A DNA stretch of 64,000 nt from Megachile rotundata. Lineage: Eukaryota > Arthropoda > Insecta > Hymenoptera > Megachilidae. The stretch is taken from NCBI RefSeq assembly GCF_050947335.1, contig NW_027473315.1, positions 5,332,001 to 5,396,000 on the forward strand, in the 5' to 3' direction. The notes beneath the pieces were generated by a model. That model had not been told where the DNA came from, did no database searches, and saw only the letters and a list, made by a program, of their open reading frames with translations. The position numbers and the translations under genes are program-made. Below, in pieces: positions 1 to 13,934 of this stretch (positions are counted from its first letter, which is position 1; every line of letters begins with the position of its first letter).

Positions 1-260
1 GATCGTATGATTGTGATTGTTTGACTGCGATTGTATGATTGTGATTGTAAGATTGTGATTGTATGATTGTGATTGTATGATTGTGATCGTATGATTGTTA
101 TTGTATGATTGTGGTTGAATGATTGTGAGCGTATTATTGTGATTGTATGATTGCGATCGTATGATTGTGATTGCTTGATTGCGATTGTATGATTGTGATT
201 GTATGATTGTGATTGTATGACTGTGATTGTATGATTGTGATTGCATGATTGTGATTGTAT

Positions 261-273
261 GATGTGATTTTAT
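261..273. repeat. 13-mer phase-shift unit no. 1
   Basis: The unit reads GATGTGATTTTAT, one T short of the consensus, and has T in place of G at the tenth base. It advances the unit phase by -1 (unit starts move from residue 9 to 8 modulo 14). Confidence 0.92.
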
Positions 274-1785
274 GATTGTGATTGTATGATTGTGATAGTA
301 TGATTGTGATTGTATGATTGTTTTTGTATGATTGTGATTCTATAGTAGTAATTGTATGATTGTGATCGTATGATTGTTATTGCATGATTGTGATTGAATG
401 ATTGTGATTGCTTGATTGCGATTGTATGATTGTGATTGTATGATTGTGATTGTATGATTGTGATTGCATGATTGTGATTGTATGATTGTGATTGTATGAT
501 TGTGATTGTATGATTGTGATTGTATGATTGGGATAGTATGATTGTGATTGTATGATTGTGATTGTATGATTGTGAATGAATGATTGTGATTGTATGATTG
601 TGACTGTATGATTGTGATAGTATGATTGTTTTTGTATGATTGTGATTCTATAGTAGTAAATGTATGATTGTGATCGTATGGTTGTTATTGTATGATTGTG
701 ATTGAATGATTGTGAGTGTATGATTGTGATTGTATAATTGTGATTGTATGTTTGTGATTGAATGATTGTGAGTGTATGATTGTGATTGTATGATTGCGAT
801 CGTATGATTGTGATTGTATGATTGTTGTTGTATGATTGTGATTGTATGATTGTGATTGTATGATTGGGATTGTATGATTGTGATTGTACGATTATGATTG
901 TATGTTTGTGATTGTATGATTGTGATGGTATGATTGTGATTGTCTGATTGTGGTTGTATGATTGTGATTGTATGATTGCGATCGTATGATTGTGATTGTT
1001 TGACTGCGATTGTATGATTGTGATTGTAAGATTGTGATTGTATGATTGTGATAGTATGATTGTGATTGTATGATTGTTTTTGTATGATTGTGATTCTATA
1101 GTAGTAATTGTATGATTGTGATCGTATGATTGTTATTGCATGATTGTGATTGAATGATTGTGATTGCTTGATTGCGATTGTATGATTGTGATTGTATGAT
1201 TGTGATTGTATGATTGTGATTGCATGATTGTGATTGTATGATTGTGATTGTATGATTGTGATTGTATGATTGTGATTGTATGATTGGGATAGTATGATTG
1301 TGATTGTATGATTGAGATTGTATGATTGTGAATGAATGATTGTGATTGTATGATTGTGACTGTATGATTGTGATAGTATGATTGTTTTTGTATGATTGTG
1401 ATTCTATAGTAGTAAATGTATGATTGTGATCGTATGGTTGTTATTGTATGATTGTGATTGAATGATTGTGAGTGTACGATTGTGATTGTATAATTGTGAT
1501 TGTATGTTTGTGATTGAATGATTGTGAGTGTATGATTGTGATTGTATGATTGCGATCGTATGATTGTGATTGTATGATTGTTGTTGTATGATTGTGATTG
1601 TATGATTGTGATTGTATGATTGTGATTGTATGATTGTGATTGTACGTTTATGATTGTATGTTTGTGATTGTATGATTGTGATGGTATGATTGTGATTGTC
1701 TGATTGTGGTTGTATGATTGTGATTGTATGATTGCGATCGTATGATTGTGATTGTTTGACTGCGATTGTATGATTGTGATTGTAA
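274..1785. repeat. 756-bp tandem dimer inside HOR copy 1
   Basis: Two adjacent copies of 54 units lie at about 274-1029 and 1030-1785. The CTATAGTAG markers sit at 340/648 in the first and 1096/1404 in the second, all separated by exact multiples of 14 (308 and 756). Both copies end in GACTGCGATTGTAT followed by a GTAAG variant. The dimer is also present in HOR copy 2 (about 11037-12548), so it arose before the 10.8-kb duplication. Edges are judged by eye. Confidence 0.85.
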
Positions 1786-3171
1786 GATTGTGATTGTATG
1801 ATTGTGATTGTATGATTGTGATTTCATGATTGTGATTGTATGATTGTGATTGTATGATTGTGATTGTACGATTGTGATTGTATGATTGTGATTGAATGAT
1901 TGTGAGTGTATGCTTGCGATTGTGTGATTGCGATCGTATGATTGTGATTGCTTGATTGCGATTGTATGATTGTGGTTGTATGATTGTGATTGTATGATTG
2001 TGATTGTATGATTGTGATTGTATGATTGTGATTGGATGATTGTGATTGTATGATTGTGATTGTATGATTGTGATTGTATGATTGTGATCGTATGATTGTT
2101 ATTGTATGATTGTGATTGAATGATTGTGATTGCTTGATCGCGATTGTATGATTGTGATTGTATGATTGTGATCGTATGATTGTTATTGTATGATTGTGAT
2201 TGAATGGTTGTGAGTGTATGATTGTGATTGTATGATTGCTATCGTATGATTGTGATTGCTTGATTGCGATTGTATTATTGTGATTGTATGATTGTGATTG
2301 TATAATTGTGGTTGTATGATTGTGATTGTACGATTGTGATCGTATGATTGTGATTGTATGATTGTGATTGAATGATTGTGAGTGTATGATTGTGATTGTA
2401 TGATTGCGATCGTATGATTGTGATTGTTTGATTGCGATTCTATAGTAGTAATTGTATGATTGTGATCGTATGATTGTTATTGTATGATTGTGATTGAATG
2501 ATTTTGAGTGTATGATTGTGATTGTATGATTGCGATCGTATGATTGTGATTGAATGATTGTGATTGTTTGATTGCGATTGTATGATTGTGATTGTATGAT
2601 TGTTTTTGTATGATTGTGATTACATAGTAGTAATTGTATGATTGTGATTGTATGATTGTTATTGTATGATTGTGATTGAATGATTGTTTTTGTATGATTG
2701 AGATTCTATAGTAGTAATTGTATGATTGTGATCGTATGGTTGTTATTGTATGATTGTGATTGTATGATTGTGATTGTATGATTGTGATTGTATGATTGTG
2801 ATTGTATGATTGTGATTGTACGATTATGATTGTTTGACTGCGATTGTATGATTGTGATTGTATGATTGTGATTGTATGATTGTGATAGTATGATTGTGAT
2901 TGTATGATTGTTTTTGTATGATTGTGATTCTATAGCAGTAATTGTATGATTGTGATCGTATGATTGTTATTGTATGATTGTGATTGAATGATTGTGATTG
3001 CTTGATCGCGATTGTATGATTGTGATTGTATGATTGTGATTGTATGATTGTGATTGTATGATTGTGATCGTATGATTGTTATTGTATGATTGTGATTGAA
3101 TGGTTGTGAGTGTATGATTGTGATTGTATGATTGCGATCGTATGATTGTGATTGTATGATTGTGATTGTAT
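1786..3171. repeat. 1.4-kb block, first copy, leading into array alpha-1
   Basis: The block opens with the TTTCATGATTG variant (C at 1825) and runs through a GGATGATTG variant, several GATCGCGATTG units, the ACATAGTAG variant (C at 2623) and CTATAGCAG (C at 2930). The same order occurs 4382 bp (313 units) downstream at 6168-7533. This copy carries CTATAGCAG where the later copy has CTATAGTAG, and it has one extra consensus unit near 3050. No unrelated sequence is present. Confidence 0.83.
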
Positions 3172-3339
3172 GATTGTGATTGTGTGATTGTGATTGTGTG
3201 ATTGTGATTGTGTGATTGTGATTGTGTGATTGTGATTGTGTGATTGTGATTGTGTGATTGTGATTGTGTGATTGTGATAGTGTGATTGTGATTGTGTGAT
3301 TGTGATTGTGTGATTGTGATTGTGTGATTGTGATTGTGT
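3172..3339. repeat. Homogeneous variant array alpha-1 (12 units, GTGT type)
   Basis: Twelve consecutive units read GATTGTGATTGTGT, the eighth (3270-3283) being GATTGTGATAGTGT. It is preceded by GCGATCG at 3134 and two consensus units. It is followed by a GTAT unit and GTTTGTGATTGAAT, the flank shared by the other arrays of this type. Unlike its five relatives it has no GGGT or GCGT segment. It is therefore either the unexpanded ancestor or a contracted form. Confidence 0.95.
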
Positions 3340-6167
3340 GATTGTGATTGTATGTTTGTGATTGAATGATTGTGAGTGTATTATTGTGATTGTATGATTG
3401 CGATCGTATGATTGCGATTGTATGATTGTGATTCTATGATTGTGATTGCATGATTGTGATTGTATGATTGTGATTGCATGATTGTGATTGTATGATTGTG
3501 ATTGTATGATTGTGATAGTATGATTGTGATTGTATGATTGTTTTTGTATGATTGTGATTCTATAGTAGTAATTGTATGATAGTGATCGTATGATTGTTAT
3601 TGCATGATTGTGATTGAATGATTGTGATTGTGTGATTGTTTTTGTATGATTGTGATTCTATAGTAGTAATTGTATGATTGTGATCGTATGATTGTTATTG
3701 CATGATTGTGATTGAATGATTGTGATTGTATGATTGTGATTGTATGATTGTGATTGTATGATTGTGATGGTATGATTGTGATTGTATGATTGCGATAGTA
3801 TGATTGTGATTGTATGATTGTGATTGTATGATTATGATTGTATGTTTGTGATTGTATGTTTGTGATGGTATGATTGTGATTGTACGATTGTGATTGTATG
3901 ATTGTGATTGCTTGATTGCGATTGTATGATTGTGATTGTATGATTGTGATTGTATGATTGTGATTGTATGATTGTAATTGTATGATAGTGATTGAATGAT
4001 TGTGAGTGTATGCTTGTGATTGTGTGATTGTGATAGTATGATTGTTTTTGTATGATTGTGATTCTATAGTAGTAAATGTATGATTGTGATCGTATGGTTG
4101 TTATTGTATGATTGTGATTGAATGATTGTGAGTGTATGATTGTGATTGTATAATTGTGATTGTATGTTTGTGATTGAATGATTGTGAGTGTATGCTTGCG
4201 ATTGTATGATTGTGATTGTATGATTGTGATTGCTTGATTGCGATTGTATGATTGTGATTGTATGATTGTGATTGTATGATTGTGATCGTATGATTGTGAT
4301 TGTATGATTGTGATTGTATGATTGTGATAGTATGATTGTGATTGTATGATTGTTTTTGTATGATTGTGATTCTATAGTAGTAAATGTATGATTGTGATCG
4401 TATGGTTGTTATTGTATGATTGTGATTGAATGATTGTGAGTGTATGATTGTGATTGTATAATTGTGATTGTATGTTTGTGATTGAATGATTGTGAGTGTA
4501 TGATTGTGATTGTATGATTGCGATCGTATGATTGTGATTGTATGATTGTTGTTGTATGATTGTGATTGTATGATTGTGATTGTATGATTGTGATTGTATG
4601 ATTGTGATTGTACGATTATGATTGTATGTATGTGATTGTATGATTGTGATGGTATGATTGTGATTGTCTGATTGTGGTTGTATGATTGTGATTGTATGAT
4701 TGCGATCGTATGATTGTGATTGTTTGACTGCGATTGTATGATTGTGATTGTAAGATTGTGATTGTATGATTGTGATTGTATGATTGTGATTTCATGATTG
4801 TGATTGTATGATTGTGATTGTATGATTGTGATTGTACGATTGTGATTGTATGATTGTGATTGAATGATTGTGAGTGTATGCTTGCGATTGTATGATTGCG
4901 ATCGTATGATTGTGATTGCTTGATTGCGATTGTATGATTGTGATTGTATGATTGTGATTGTATGATTGTGATTGTATGATTGTGATTGTATGATTGTGAT
5001 TGGATGATTGTGATTGTATGATTGTGATTGTATGATTGTGATCGTATGATTGTTATTGTATGATTGTGATTGAATGATTGTGATTGCTTGATCGCGATTG
5101 TATGATTGTGATTGTATGATTGTGATCGTATGATTGTTATTGTATGATTGTGATTGAATGGTTGTGAGTGTATGATTGTAATTGTATGATTGCTATCGTA
5201 TGATTGTGATTGCTTGATTGCGATTGTATGATTGTGATTGTATGATTGTGATTGTATGATTGTGATTGAATGATTGTGAGTGTATGATTGTGATTGTATG
5301 ATTGTGATCGTATGATTGTTATTGTATGATTGTGATTGAATGATTGTGATTGCTTGATCGCGATTGTATGATTGTGATTGAATGGTTGTGAGTGTATGAT
5401 TGTGATTGTATGATTGCTATCGTATGATTGTGATTGCTTGATTGCGATTGTATTATTGTGATTGTATGATTGTGATTGTATGATTGTGGTTGTATGATTG
5501 TGATTGTATGATTGTGATCGTATGATTGTGATTGTATGATTGTGATTGAATGATTGTGAGTGTATGATTGTGATTGTATGATTGCGATCGTATGATTGTG
5601 ATTGTTTGATTGCGATTCTATAGTAGTAATTGTATGATTGTGATCGTATGATTGTTATTGTATGATTGTGATTGAATGATTTTGAGTGTATGATTGTGAT
5701 TGTATGATTGCGATCGTATGATTGTGATTGAATGATTGTGAGTGTATGATTGCGATTGTATGATTGTGATAGTATGATTGTTTTTGTATGATTGTGATTG
5801 TATAGTGGTAATTGTATGATTGTGATTGTATAGTGGTAATTGTATGATTGTGATTGTATGATTGTGATTGTATGATTGTGATTGAATGATTGTGAGTGTA
5901 TGATTGTGATTGTATGATTGCGATCGTATGATTGTGATTGTTTGACTGCGATTGTAAGGTTGTGATTGTATGATTGCGATCGTATGATTTTGATTGTATG
6001 ATTGTGGTTGTATGATTGTGATTGTATGATTGTGATTGTACGATTGTGATGGTATGATTGTGATTGTCTGATTGTGGTTGTATGATTGTGATTGTATGAT
6101 TGCGATCGTATGATTGTGATTGTTTGACTGCGATTGTATGATTGTGATTGTAAGATTGTGATTGTAT
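3340..6167. repeat. Heterogeneous satellite, HOR interior
   Basis: This is ordinary satellite with scattered variants. It starts with the array flank (GTTTGTGATTG, TATTATTG, GCGATCG) and two close CTATAGTAG markers near 3560 and 3660. It continues with a TTTCATGATTG unit (C at 4793, 212 units after the one at 1825). Near 5300-5510 it contains a 210-bp stretch missing from HOR copy 2. Two TATAGTGG variants lie close together at about 5792 and 5830. No gene or other element was seen. Confidence 0.85.
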
Positions 6168-7533
6168 GATTGTGATTGTATGATTGTGATTGTATGATTG
6201 TGATTTCATGATTGTGATTGTATGATTGTGATTGTATGATTGTGATTGTACGATTGTGATTGTATGATTGTGATTGAATGATTGTGAGTGTATGCTTGCG
6301 ATTGTGTGATTGCGATCGTATGATTGTGATTGCTTGATTGCGATTGTATGATTGTGATTGTATGATTGTGATTGTATGATTGTGATTGTATGATTGTGAT
6401 TGTATGATTGTGATTGGATGATTGTGATTGTATGATTGTGATTGTATGATTGTGATTGTATGATTGTGATCGTATGATTGTTATTGTATGATTGTGATTG
6501 AATGATTGTGATTGCATGATAGCGATTGTATGATTGTGATTGTATGATTGTGATCGTATGATTGTTATTGTATGATTGTGATTGAATGGTTGTGAGTGTA
6601 TGATTGTGATTGTATGATTGCTATCGTATGATTGTGATTGCTTGATTGCGATTGTATTATTGTGATTGTATGATTGTGATTGTATAATTGTGGTTGTATG
6701 ATTGTGATTGTACGATTGTGATCGTATGATTGTGATTGTATGATTGTGATTGAATGATTGTGAGTGTATGATTGTGATTGTATGATGGCGATCGTATGAT
6801 TGTGATTGTTTGATTGCGATTCTATAGTAGTAATTGTATGATTGTGATCGTATGATTGTTATTGTATGATTGTGATTGAATGATTTTGAGTGTATGATTG
6901 TGATTGTATGATTGCGATCGTATGATTGTGATTGAATGATTGTGATTGTTTGATTGCGATTGTATGATTGTGATTGTATGATTGTTTTTGTATGATTGTG
7001 ATTACATAGTAGTAATTGTATGATTGTGATTGTATGATTGTTATTGTATGATTGTGATTGAATGATTGTTTTTGTATGATTGTGATTCTATAGTAGTAAT
7101 TGTATGATTGTGATCGTATGGTTGTTATTGTATGATTGTGATTGTATGATTGTGATTGTATGATTGTGATTGTATGATTGTGATTGTATGATTGTGATTG
7201 TACGATTATGATTGTTTGACTGCGATTGTATGATTGTGATTGTATGATTGTGATTGTATGATTGTGATAGTATGATTGTGATTGTATGATTGTTTTTGTA
7301 TGATTGTGATTCTATAGTAGTAATTGTATGATTGTGATCGTATGATTGTTATTGTATGATTGTGATTGAATGATTGTGATTGCTTGATCGCGATTGTATG
7401 ATTGTGATTGTATGATTGTGATTGTATGATTGTGATCGTATGATTGTTATTGTATGATTGTGATTGAATGGTTGTGAGTGTATGATTGTGATTGTATGAT
7501 TGCGATCGTATGATTGTGATTGTATGATTGTGA
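6168..7533. repeat. 1.4-kb block, second copy
   Basis: This matches 1786-3171 at an offset of 4382 bp: TTTCATG C at 6207 against 1825, CTATAG C at 6822 against 2440, ACATAG C at 7005 against 2623, and CTATAG C at 7312 against 2930. A private GATGGCGATCGTAT unit lies near 6785. The block has no GTGT array after it. At about 7534 it passes into the block described next, so the 1.4-kb unit is found with two different downstream partners. Confidence 0.83.
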
Positions 7534-9597
7534 TTGTATGATTGTGATTGTACGATTGTGATTGTATGATTGTGATTGAATGATTGTGAGTGTATGCTTG
7601 CGATTGTGTGATTGCGATCGTATGATTGTGATTGCTTGATTGCGATTGTATGATTGTGATTGTATGATTGTGATTGTTTGATTGCGATTCTATAGTAGTA
7701 ATTGTATGATTGTGATCGTATGATTGTTATTGTATGATTGTGATTGAATGATTTTGAGTGTATGATTGTGATTGTATGATTGCGATCGTATGATTGTGAT
7801 TGAATGATTGTGAGTGTATGATTGCGATTGTATGATTGTGATAGTATGATTGTTTTTGTATGATTGTGATTGTATAGTGGTAATTGTATGATTGTGATTG
7901 TATGATTGTGATTGTATGATTGTGATTGAATGATTGTGAGTGTATGATTGTGATTGTATGATTGCGATCGTATGATTGTGATTGTTTGACTGCGATTGTA
8001 AGATTGTGATTATATGATTGCGATCGTATGATTTTGATTGTATGATTGTGGTTGTATGATTGTGATTGTATGATTGTGATTGTATGATTGTGATGGTATG
8101 ATTGTGATTGTCTGATTGTGGTTGTATGATTGTGATTGTATGATTGCGATCGTATGATTGTGATTGTTTGACTGCGATTGTATGATTGTGATTGTAAGAT
8201 TGTGATTGTATGATTGTGATTGTATGATTGTGATTTCATGATTGTGATTGTATGATTGTGATTGTATGATTGTGATTGTACGATTGTGATTGTATGATTG
8301 TGATTGAATGGTTGTGAGTGTATGATTGTGATTGTATGATTGCGATCGTATGATTGTGATTGCTTGATTGCGATTGTATTATTGTGATTGTATGATTGTG
8401 ATTGTATGATTGTGGTTGTATGATTGTGATTGTATGATTGTGACCGTATGATTGTGATTGTATGATTGTGATTGAATGATTGTGAGTGTATGATTGTGAT
8501 TGTATGATTGCGATCGTATGATTGTGATTGTTTGATTGCGATTCTATAGTAGTAATTGTATGATTGTGATCGTATGATTGTTATTGTATGATTGTGATTG
8601 AATGATTTTGAGTTAATCATTGTGATTGTATGATTGCGATCGTATGATTGTGATTGAATGATTGTGAGTGTATGCTTGCGATTGTATGATTGTGATAGTA
8701 TGATTGTTTTTGTATGATTGTGATTGTATAGTGGTAATTGTATGATTGTGATGGTATGATTGTGATGGTATGATTGTGATTGTATGATTGTGATTGAATG
8801 ATTGTGATGGTATGATTGTGATTGTGTGATTGTGATTGTATGATTGTGATTGTATGATTGTGATTGTATGATTGTGATCGTATGATTGTGATTGTATGAT
8901 TGTGATTGTATAATTATGATTGTATGATTGTGATTGCATGATTGTGATTGTATGATTGTGATTGCATGATTGTGATTGCATGATTGTGATAGTATGATTG
9001 TTTTTGTATGATTGTGATTGTATAGTAGTAATTGTATGATTGTCATCGTATGATTGTGATTGTATGGTTGTGATTGTATGATTGTGATTATATGATTGTG
9101 ATTGTATGATAGTGATTGAATGATTGTGAGTGTATGCTTGCGATTGTATGATTGTGATTGTATGATTGTTTTTGTATGATTGTGATTCTATAGTAGTATT
9201 TGTATGATTGTGATCGTATGGTTGTTATTGTATGATTGTGATTGAATGATTGTGAGTGTATGATTGTGATTGTATGATTGTGATTGTATGATTGTGATTG
9301 AATGATTGTGAGTGTATGATTGTGATTGTATGATTGCGATCGTATGATTGTGAATGTTTGACTGCGATTGTATGATTGTGATTGTAAGATTGTGATTGTA
9401 TGATTGTGATTGTATGATTGTGATCGTATGATTGTTATTGTATGATTGTGGTTGAATGATTGTGAGCGTATTATTGTGATTGTATGATTGCGATCGTATG
9501 ATTGTGATTGCTTGATTGCGATTGTATGATTGTGATTGTATGATTGTGATTGTATGACTGTGATTGTATGATTGTGATTGCATGATTGTGATTGTAT
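7534..9597. repeat. 2-kb HOR sub-block, copy 1
   Basis: The block includes a GTACGATTG variant (C at 7553), TATAGTGG, two adjacent GATGGTATG units near 8750, a GAGTTAATC variant near 8610, a TATAATTATG variant near 8910 and a GTCATCG variant near 9042. It recurs at 18465-20528 (offset 10931) and, shorter, at 30083-31590 (offset 11618 from the second copy). The GAGTTAATC variant is shared by those copies, while GAGCTAATG replaces it in the 41-57 kb copies. Confidence 0.85.
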
Positions 9598-9610
9598 GAT
9601 GTGATTGTAT
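9598..9610. repeat. 13-mer phase-shift unit no. 2
   Basis: The unit reads GATGTGATTGTAT and lacks one T. It follows the same GTATGACTG and GCATGATTG neighbours as unit no. 1 at 261. Confidence 0.92.
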
Positions 9611-10464
9611 GATTGTGATTGTATGATTGTGATAGTATGATTGTGATTGTATGATTGTTTTTGTATGATTGTGATTCTATAGTAGTAAATGTATGATTGT
9701 GATCGTATGGTTGTTATTGTATGATTGTGATTGAATGATTGTGAGTGTATGATTGTGATTGTATAATTGTGATTGTATGTTTGTGATTGAATGATTGTGA
9801 GTGTATGATTGTGATTGTATGATTGCGATCGTATGATTGTGATTGTATGATTGTTGTTGTATGATTGTGATTGTATGATTGTGATTGTACGATTATGATT
9901 GTATGTTTGTGATTGTATGATTGTGATGGTATGATTGCGATTGTGTGATTGTGATTGTATGATTGTGATTGTATGATTGTGATTGCATAATTATGATTGT
10001 ATGATTGTGATTGCATGATTGTGATTGTATGATTGTGATTGCATGATTGTGATTGCATGATTGTGATAGTATAATTGTTTTTGTATGATTGTGATTGTAT
10101 AGTAGTAATTGTATGATTGTCATCGTATGATTGTGATTGTATGGTTGTGATTGTATGATTGTGATTATATGATTGTGATTGTATGATAGTGATTGAATGA
10201 TTGTGAGTGTATGCTTGCGATTGTATGATTGTGATTGTATGATTGTTTTTGTATGATTGTGATTCTATAGTAGTATTTGTATGATTGTGATCGTATGGTT
10301 GTTATTGTATGATTGTGATTGAATGATTGTGAGTGTATGATTGTGATTGTATGATTGCGATCGTATGATTGTGATTGCTTGATTGCGATTCTATGATTGT
10401 GATTGTATGATTGTGATTGTATGACTGTGATTGTATGATTGTGATTGCATGATTGTGATTGTAT

Positions 10465-10477
10465 GATGTGATTGTAT
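10465..10477. repeat. 13-mer phase-shift unit no. 3
   Basis: GATGTGATTGTAT again. It lies in the part of copy 1 that duplicates 8.8-9.7 kb locally, so it appears to be a local copy of no. 2. Confidence 0.92.
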
Positions 10478-11023
10478 GATTGTGATTGTATGATTGTGAT
10501 AGTATGATTGTGATTGTATGATTGTTTTTGTATGATTGTGATTCTATAGTAATAATTGTATGATTGAGATCGTATGATTGTTATTGCATGATTGTGATTG
10601 AATGATTGTGATTGCTTGATTGCGATTGTATGATTGTGATTGTATGATTGTGATTGTATGATTGTGATTGCATGATTGTGATTGTATGATTGTGATTGTA
10701 TGATTGTGATTGTATGATTGTGATTGTATGATTGGGATAGTATGATTGTGATTGTATGATTGCGATCGTATGATTGTGATTGTTTGACTGCGATTGTATG
10801 ATTGTGATTGTAAGATTGTGATTGTATGATTGTGATTGTATGATTGTGATCGTATGATTGTTATTGTATGATTGTGGTTGAATGATTGTGAGCGTATTAT
10901 TGTGATTGTATGATTGCGATCGTATGATTGTGATTGCTTGATTGCGATTGTATGATTGTGATTGTATGATTGTGATTGTATGACTGTGATTGTATGATTG
11001 TGATTGCATGATTGTGATTGTAT

Positions 11024-11036
11024 GATGTGATTTTAT
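11024..11036. repeat. 13-mer phase-shift unit no. 4
   Basis: GATGTGATTTTAT, the exact 10763-bp offset partner of no. 1, including its private T. Confidence 0.92.
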
Positions 11037-12548
11037 GATTGTGATTGTATGATTGTGATAGTATGATTGTGATTGTATGATTGTTTTTGTATGATTGTGA
11101 TTCTATAGTAGTAATTGTATGATTGTGATCGTATGATTGTTATTGCATGATTGTGATTGAATGATTGTGATTGCTTGATTGCGATTGTATGATTGTGATT
11201 GTATGATTGTGATTGTATGATTGTGATTGCATGATTGTGATTGTATGATTGTGATTGTATGATTGTGATTGTATGATTGTGATTGTATGATTGGGATAGT
11301 ATGATTGTGATTGTATGATTGTGATTGTATGATTGTGAATGAATGATTGTGATTGTATGATTGTGACTGTATGATTGTGATAGTATGATTGTTTTTGTAT
11401 GATTGTGATTCTATAGTAGTAAATGTATGATTGTGATCGTATGGTTGTTATTGTATGATTGTGATTGAATGATTGTGAGTGTATGATTGTGATTGTATAA
11501 TTGTGATTGTATGTTTGTGATTGAATGATTGTGAGTGTATGATTGTGATTGTATGATTGCGATCGTATGATTGTGATTGTATGATTGTTGTTGTATGATT
11601 GTGATTGTATGATTGTGATTGTATGATTGGGATTGTATGATTGTGATTGTACGATTATGATTGTATGTTTGTGATTGTATGATTGTGATGGTATGATTGT
11701 GATTGTCTGATTGTGGTTGTATGATTGTGATTGTATGATTGCGATCGTATGATTGTGATTGTTTGACTGCGATTGTATGATTGTGATTGTAAGATTGTGA
11801 TTGTATGATTGTGATAGTATGATTGTGATTGTATGATTGTTTTTGTATGATTGTGATTCTATAGTAGTAATTGTATGATTGTGATCGTATGATTGTTATT
11901 GCATGATTGTGATTGAATGATTGTGATTGCTTGATTGCGATTGTATGATTGTGATTGTATGATTGTGATTGTATGATTGTGATTGCATGATTGTGATTGT
12001 ATGATTGTGATTGTATGATTGTGATTGTATGATTGTGATTGTATGATTGGGATAGTATGATTGTGATTGTATGATTGAGATTGTATGATTGTGAATGAAT
12101 GATTGTGATTGTATGATTGTGACTGTATGATTGTGATAGTATGATTGTTTTTGTATGATTGTGATTCTATAGTAGTAAATGTATGATTGTGATCGTATGG
12201 TTGTTATTGTATGATTGTGATTGAATGATTGTGAGTGTATGATTGTGATTGTATAATTGTGATTGTATGTTTGTGATTGAATGATTGTGAGTGTATGATT
12301 GTGATTGTATGATTGCGATCGTATGATTGTGATTGTATGATTGTTGTTGTATGATTGTGATTGTATGATTGTGATTGTATGATTGTGATTGTATGATTGT
12401 GATTGTACGTTTATGATTGTATGTTTGTGATTGTATGATTGTGATGGTATGATTGTGATTGTCTGATTGTGGTTGTATGATTGTGATTGTATGATTGCGA
12501 TCGTATGATTGTGATTGTTTGACTGCGATTGTATGATTGTGATTGTAA
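11037..12548. repeat. 756-bp tandem dimer inside HOR copy 2
   Basis: This is the counterpart of 274-1785. The CTATAG markers have their C at 11103, 11411, 11859 and 12167, preserving the 308- and 756-bp spacings. The GATTGAGATTG variant of the second half (near 1310 in copy 1) is kept near 12075. Confidence 0.85.
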
Positions 12549-13934
12549 GATTGTGATTGTATGATTGTGATTGTATGATTGTGATTTCATGATTGTGATT
12601 GTATGATTGTGATTGTATGATTGTGATTGTACGATTGTGATTGTATGATTGTGATTGAATGATTGTGAGTGTATGCTTGCGATTGTGTGATTGCGATCGT
12701 ATGATTGTGATTGCTTGATTGCGATTGTATGATTGTGATTGTATGATTGTGATTGTATGATTGTGATTGTATGATTGTGATTGTATGATTGTGATTGGAT
12801 GATTGTGATTGTATGATTGTGATTGTATGATTGTGATTGTATGATTGTGATCGTATGATTGTTATTGTATGATTGTGATTGAATGATTGTGATTGCTTGA
12901 TCGCGATTGTATGATTGTGATTGTATGATTGTGATCGTATGATTGTTATTGTATGATTGTGATTGAATGGTTGTGAGTGTATGATTGTGATTGTATGATT
13001 GCTATCGTATGATTGTGATTGCTTGATTGCGATTGTATTATTGTGATTGTATGATTGTGATTGTATAATTGTGGTTGTATGATTGTGATTGTACGATTGT
13101 GATCGTATGATTGTGATTGTATGATTGTGATTGAATGATTGTGAGTGTATGATTGTGATTGTATGATGGCGATCGTATGATTGTGATTGTTTGATTGCGA
13201 TTCTATAGTAGTAATTGTATGATTGTGATCGTATGATTGTTATTGTATGATTGTGATTGAATGATTTTGAGTGTATGATTGTGATTGTATGATTGCGATC
13301 GTATGATTGTGATTGAATGATTGTGATTGTTTGATTGCGATTGTATGATTGTGATTGTATGATTGTTTTTGTATGAATGTGATTACATAGTAGTAATTGT
13401 ATGATTGTGATTGTATGATTGTTATTGTATGATTGTGATTGAATGATTGTTTTTGTATGATTGAGATTCTATAGTAGTAATTGTATGATTGTGATCGTAT
13501 GGTTGTTATTGTATGATTGTGATTGTATGATTGTGATTGTATGATTGTGATTGTATGATTGTGATTGTATGATTGTGATTGTACGATTATGATTGTTTGA
13601 CTGCGATTGTATGATTGTGATTGTATGATTGTGATTGTATGATTGTGATAGTATGATTGTGATTGTATGATTGTTTTTGTATGATTGTGATTCTATAGCA
13701 GTAATTGTATGATTGTGATCGTATGATTGTTATTGTATGATTGTGATTGAATGATTGTGATTGCTTGATCGCGATTGTATGATTGTGATTGTATGATTGT
13801 GATTGTATGATTGTGATTGTATGATTGTGATCGTATGATTGTTATTGTATGATTGTGATTGAATGGTTGTGAGTGTATGATTGTGATTGTATGATTGCGA
13901 TCGTATGATTGTGATTGTATGATTGTGATTGTAT

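Larger units (their letters stand above)
1..10763. repeat. Higher-order repeat, copy 1 (about 10.8 kb)
   Basis: The variant-unit order in this stretch is repeated from 10764 on. The opening GATCGTAT followed by GATTGTGATTGTTT and GACTGCGATTGTAT recurs at 10764. The CTATAGTAG marker with its C at 340 recurs at 11103. The offset is 10763 up to the GTGT array at 3172, 11141 just after that array, and 10931 from about 5500 on. The first change (+378, 27 units) comes from array expansion in copy 2. The second (-210, 15 units) comes from loss in copy 2 of a stretch present near 5300-5510 here. The last 0.8 kb (about 9930-10763) has no counterpart in copy 2 and partly duplicates 8.8-9.7 kb at an offset of 1078 bp. 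Confidence 0.93.
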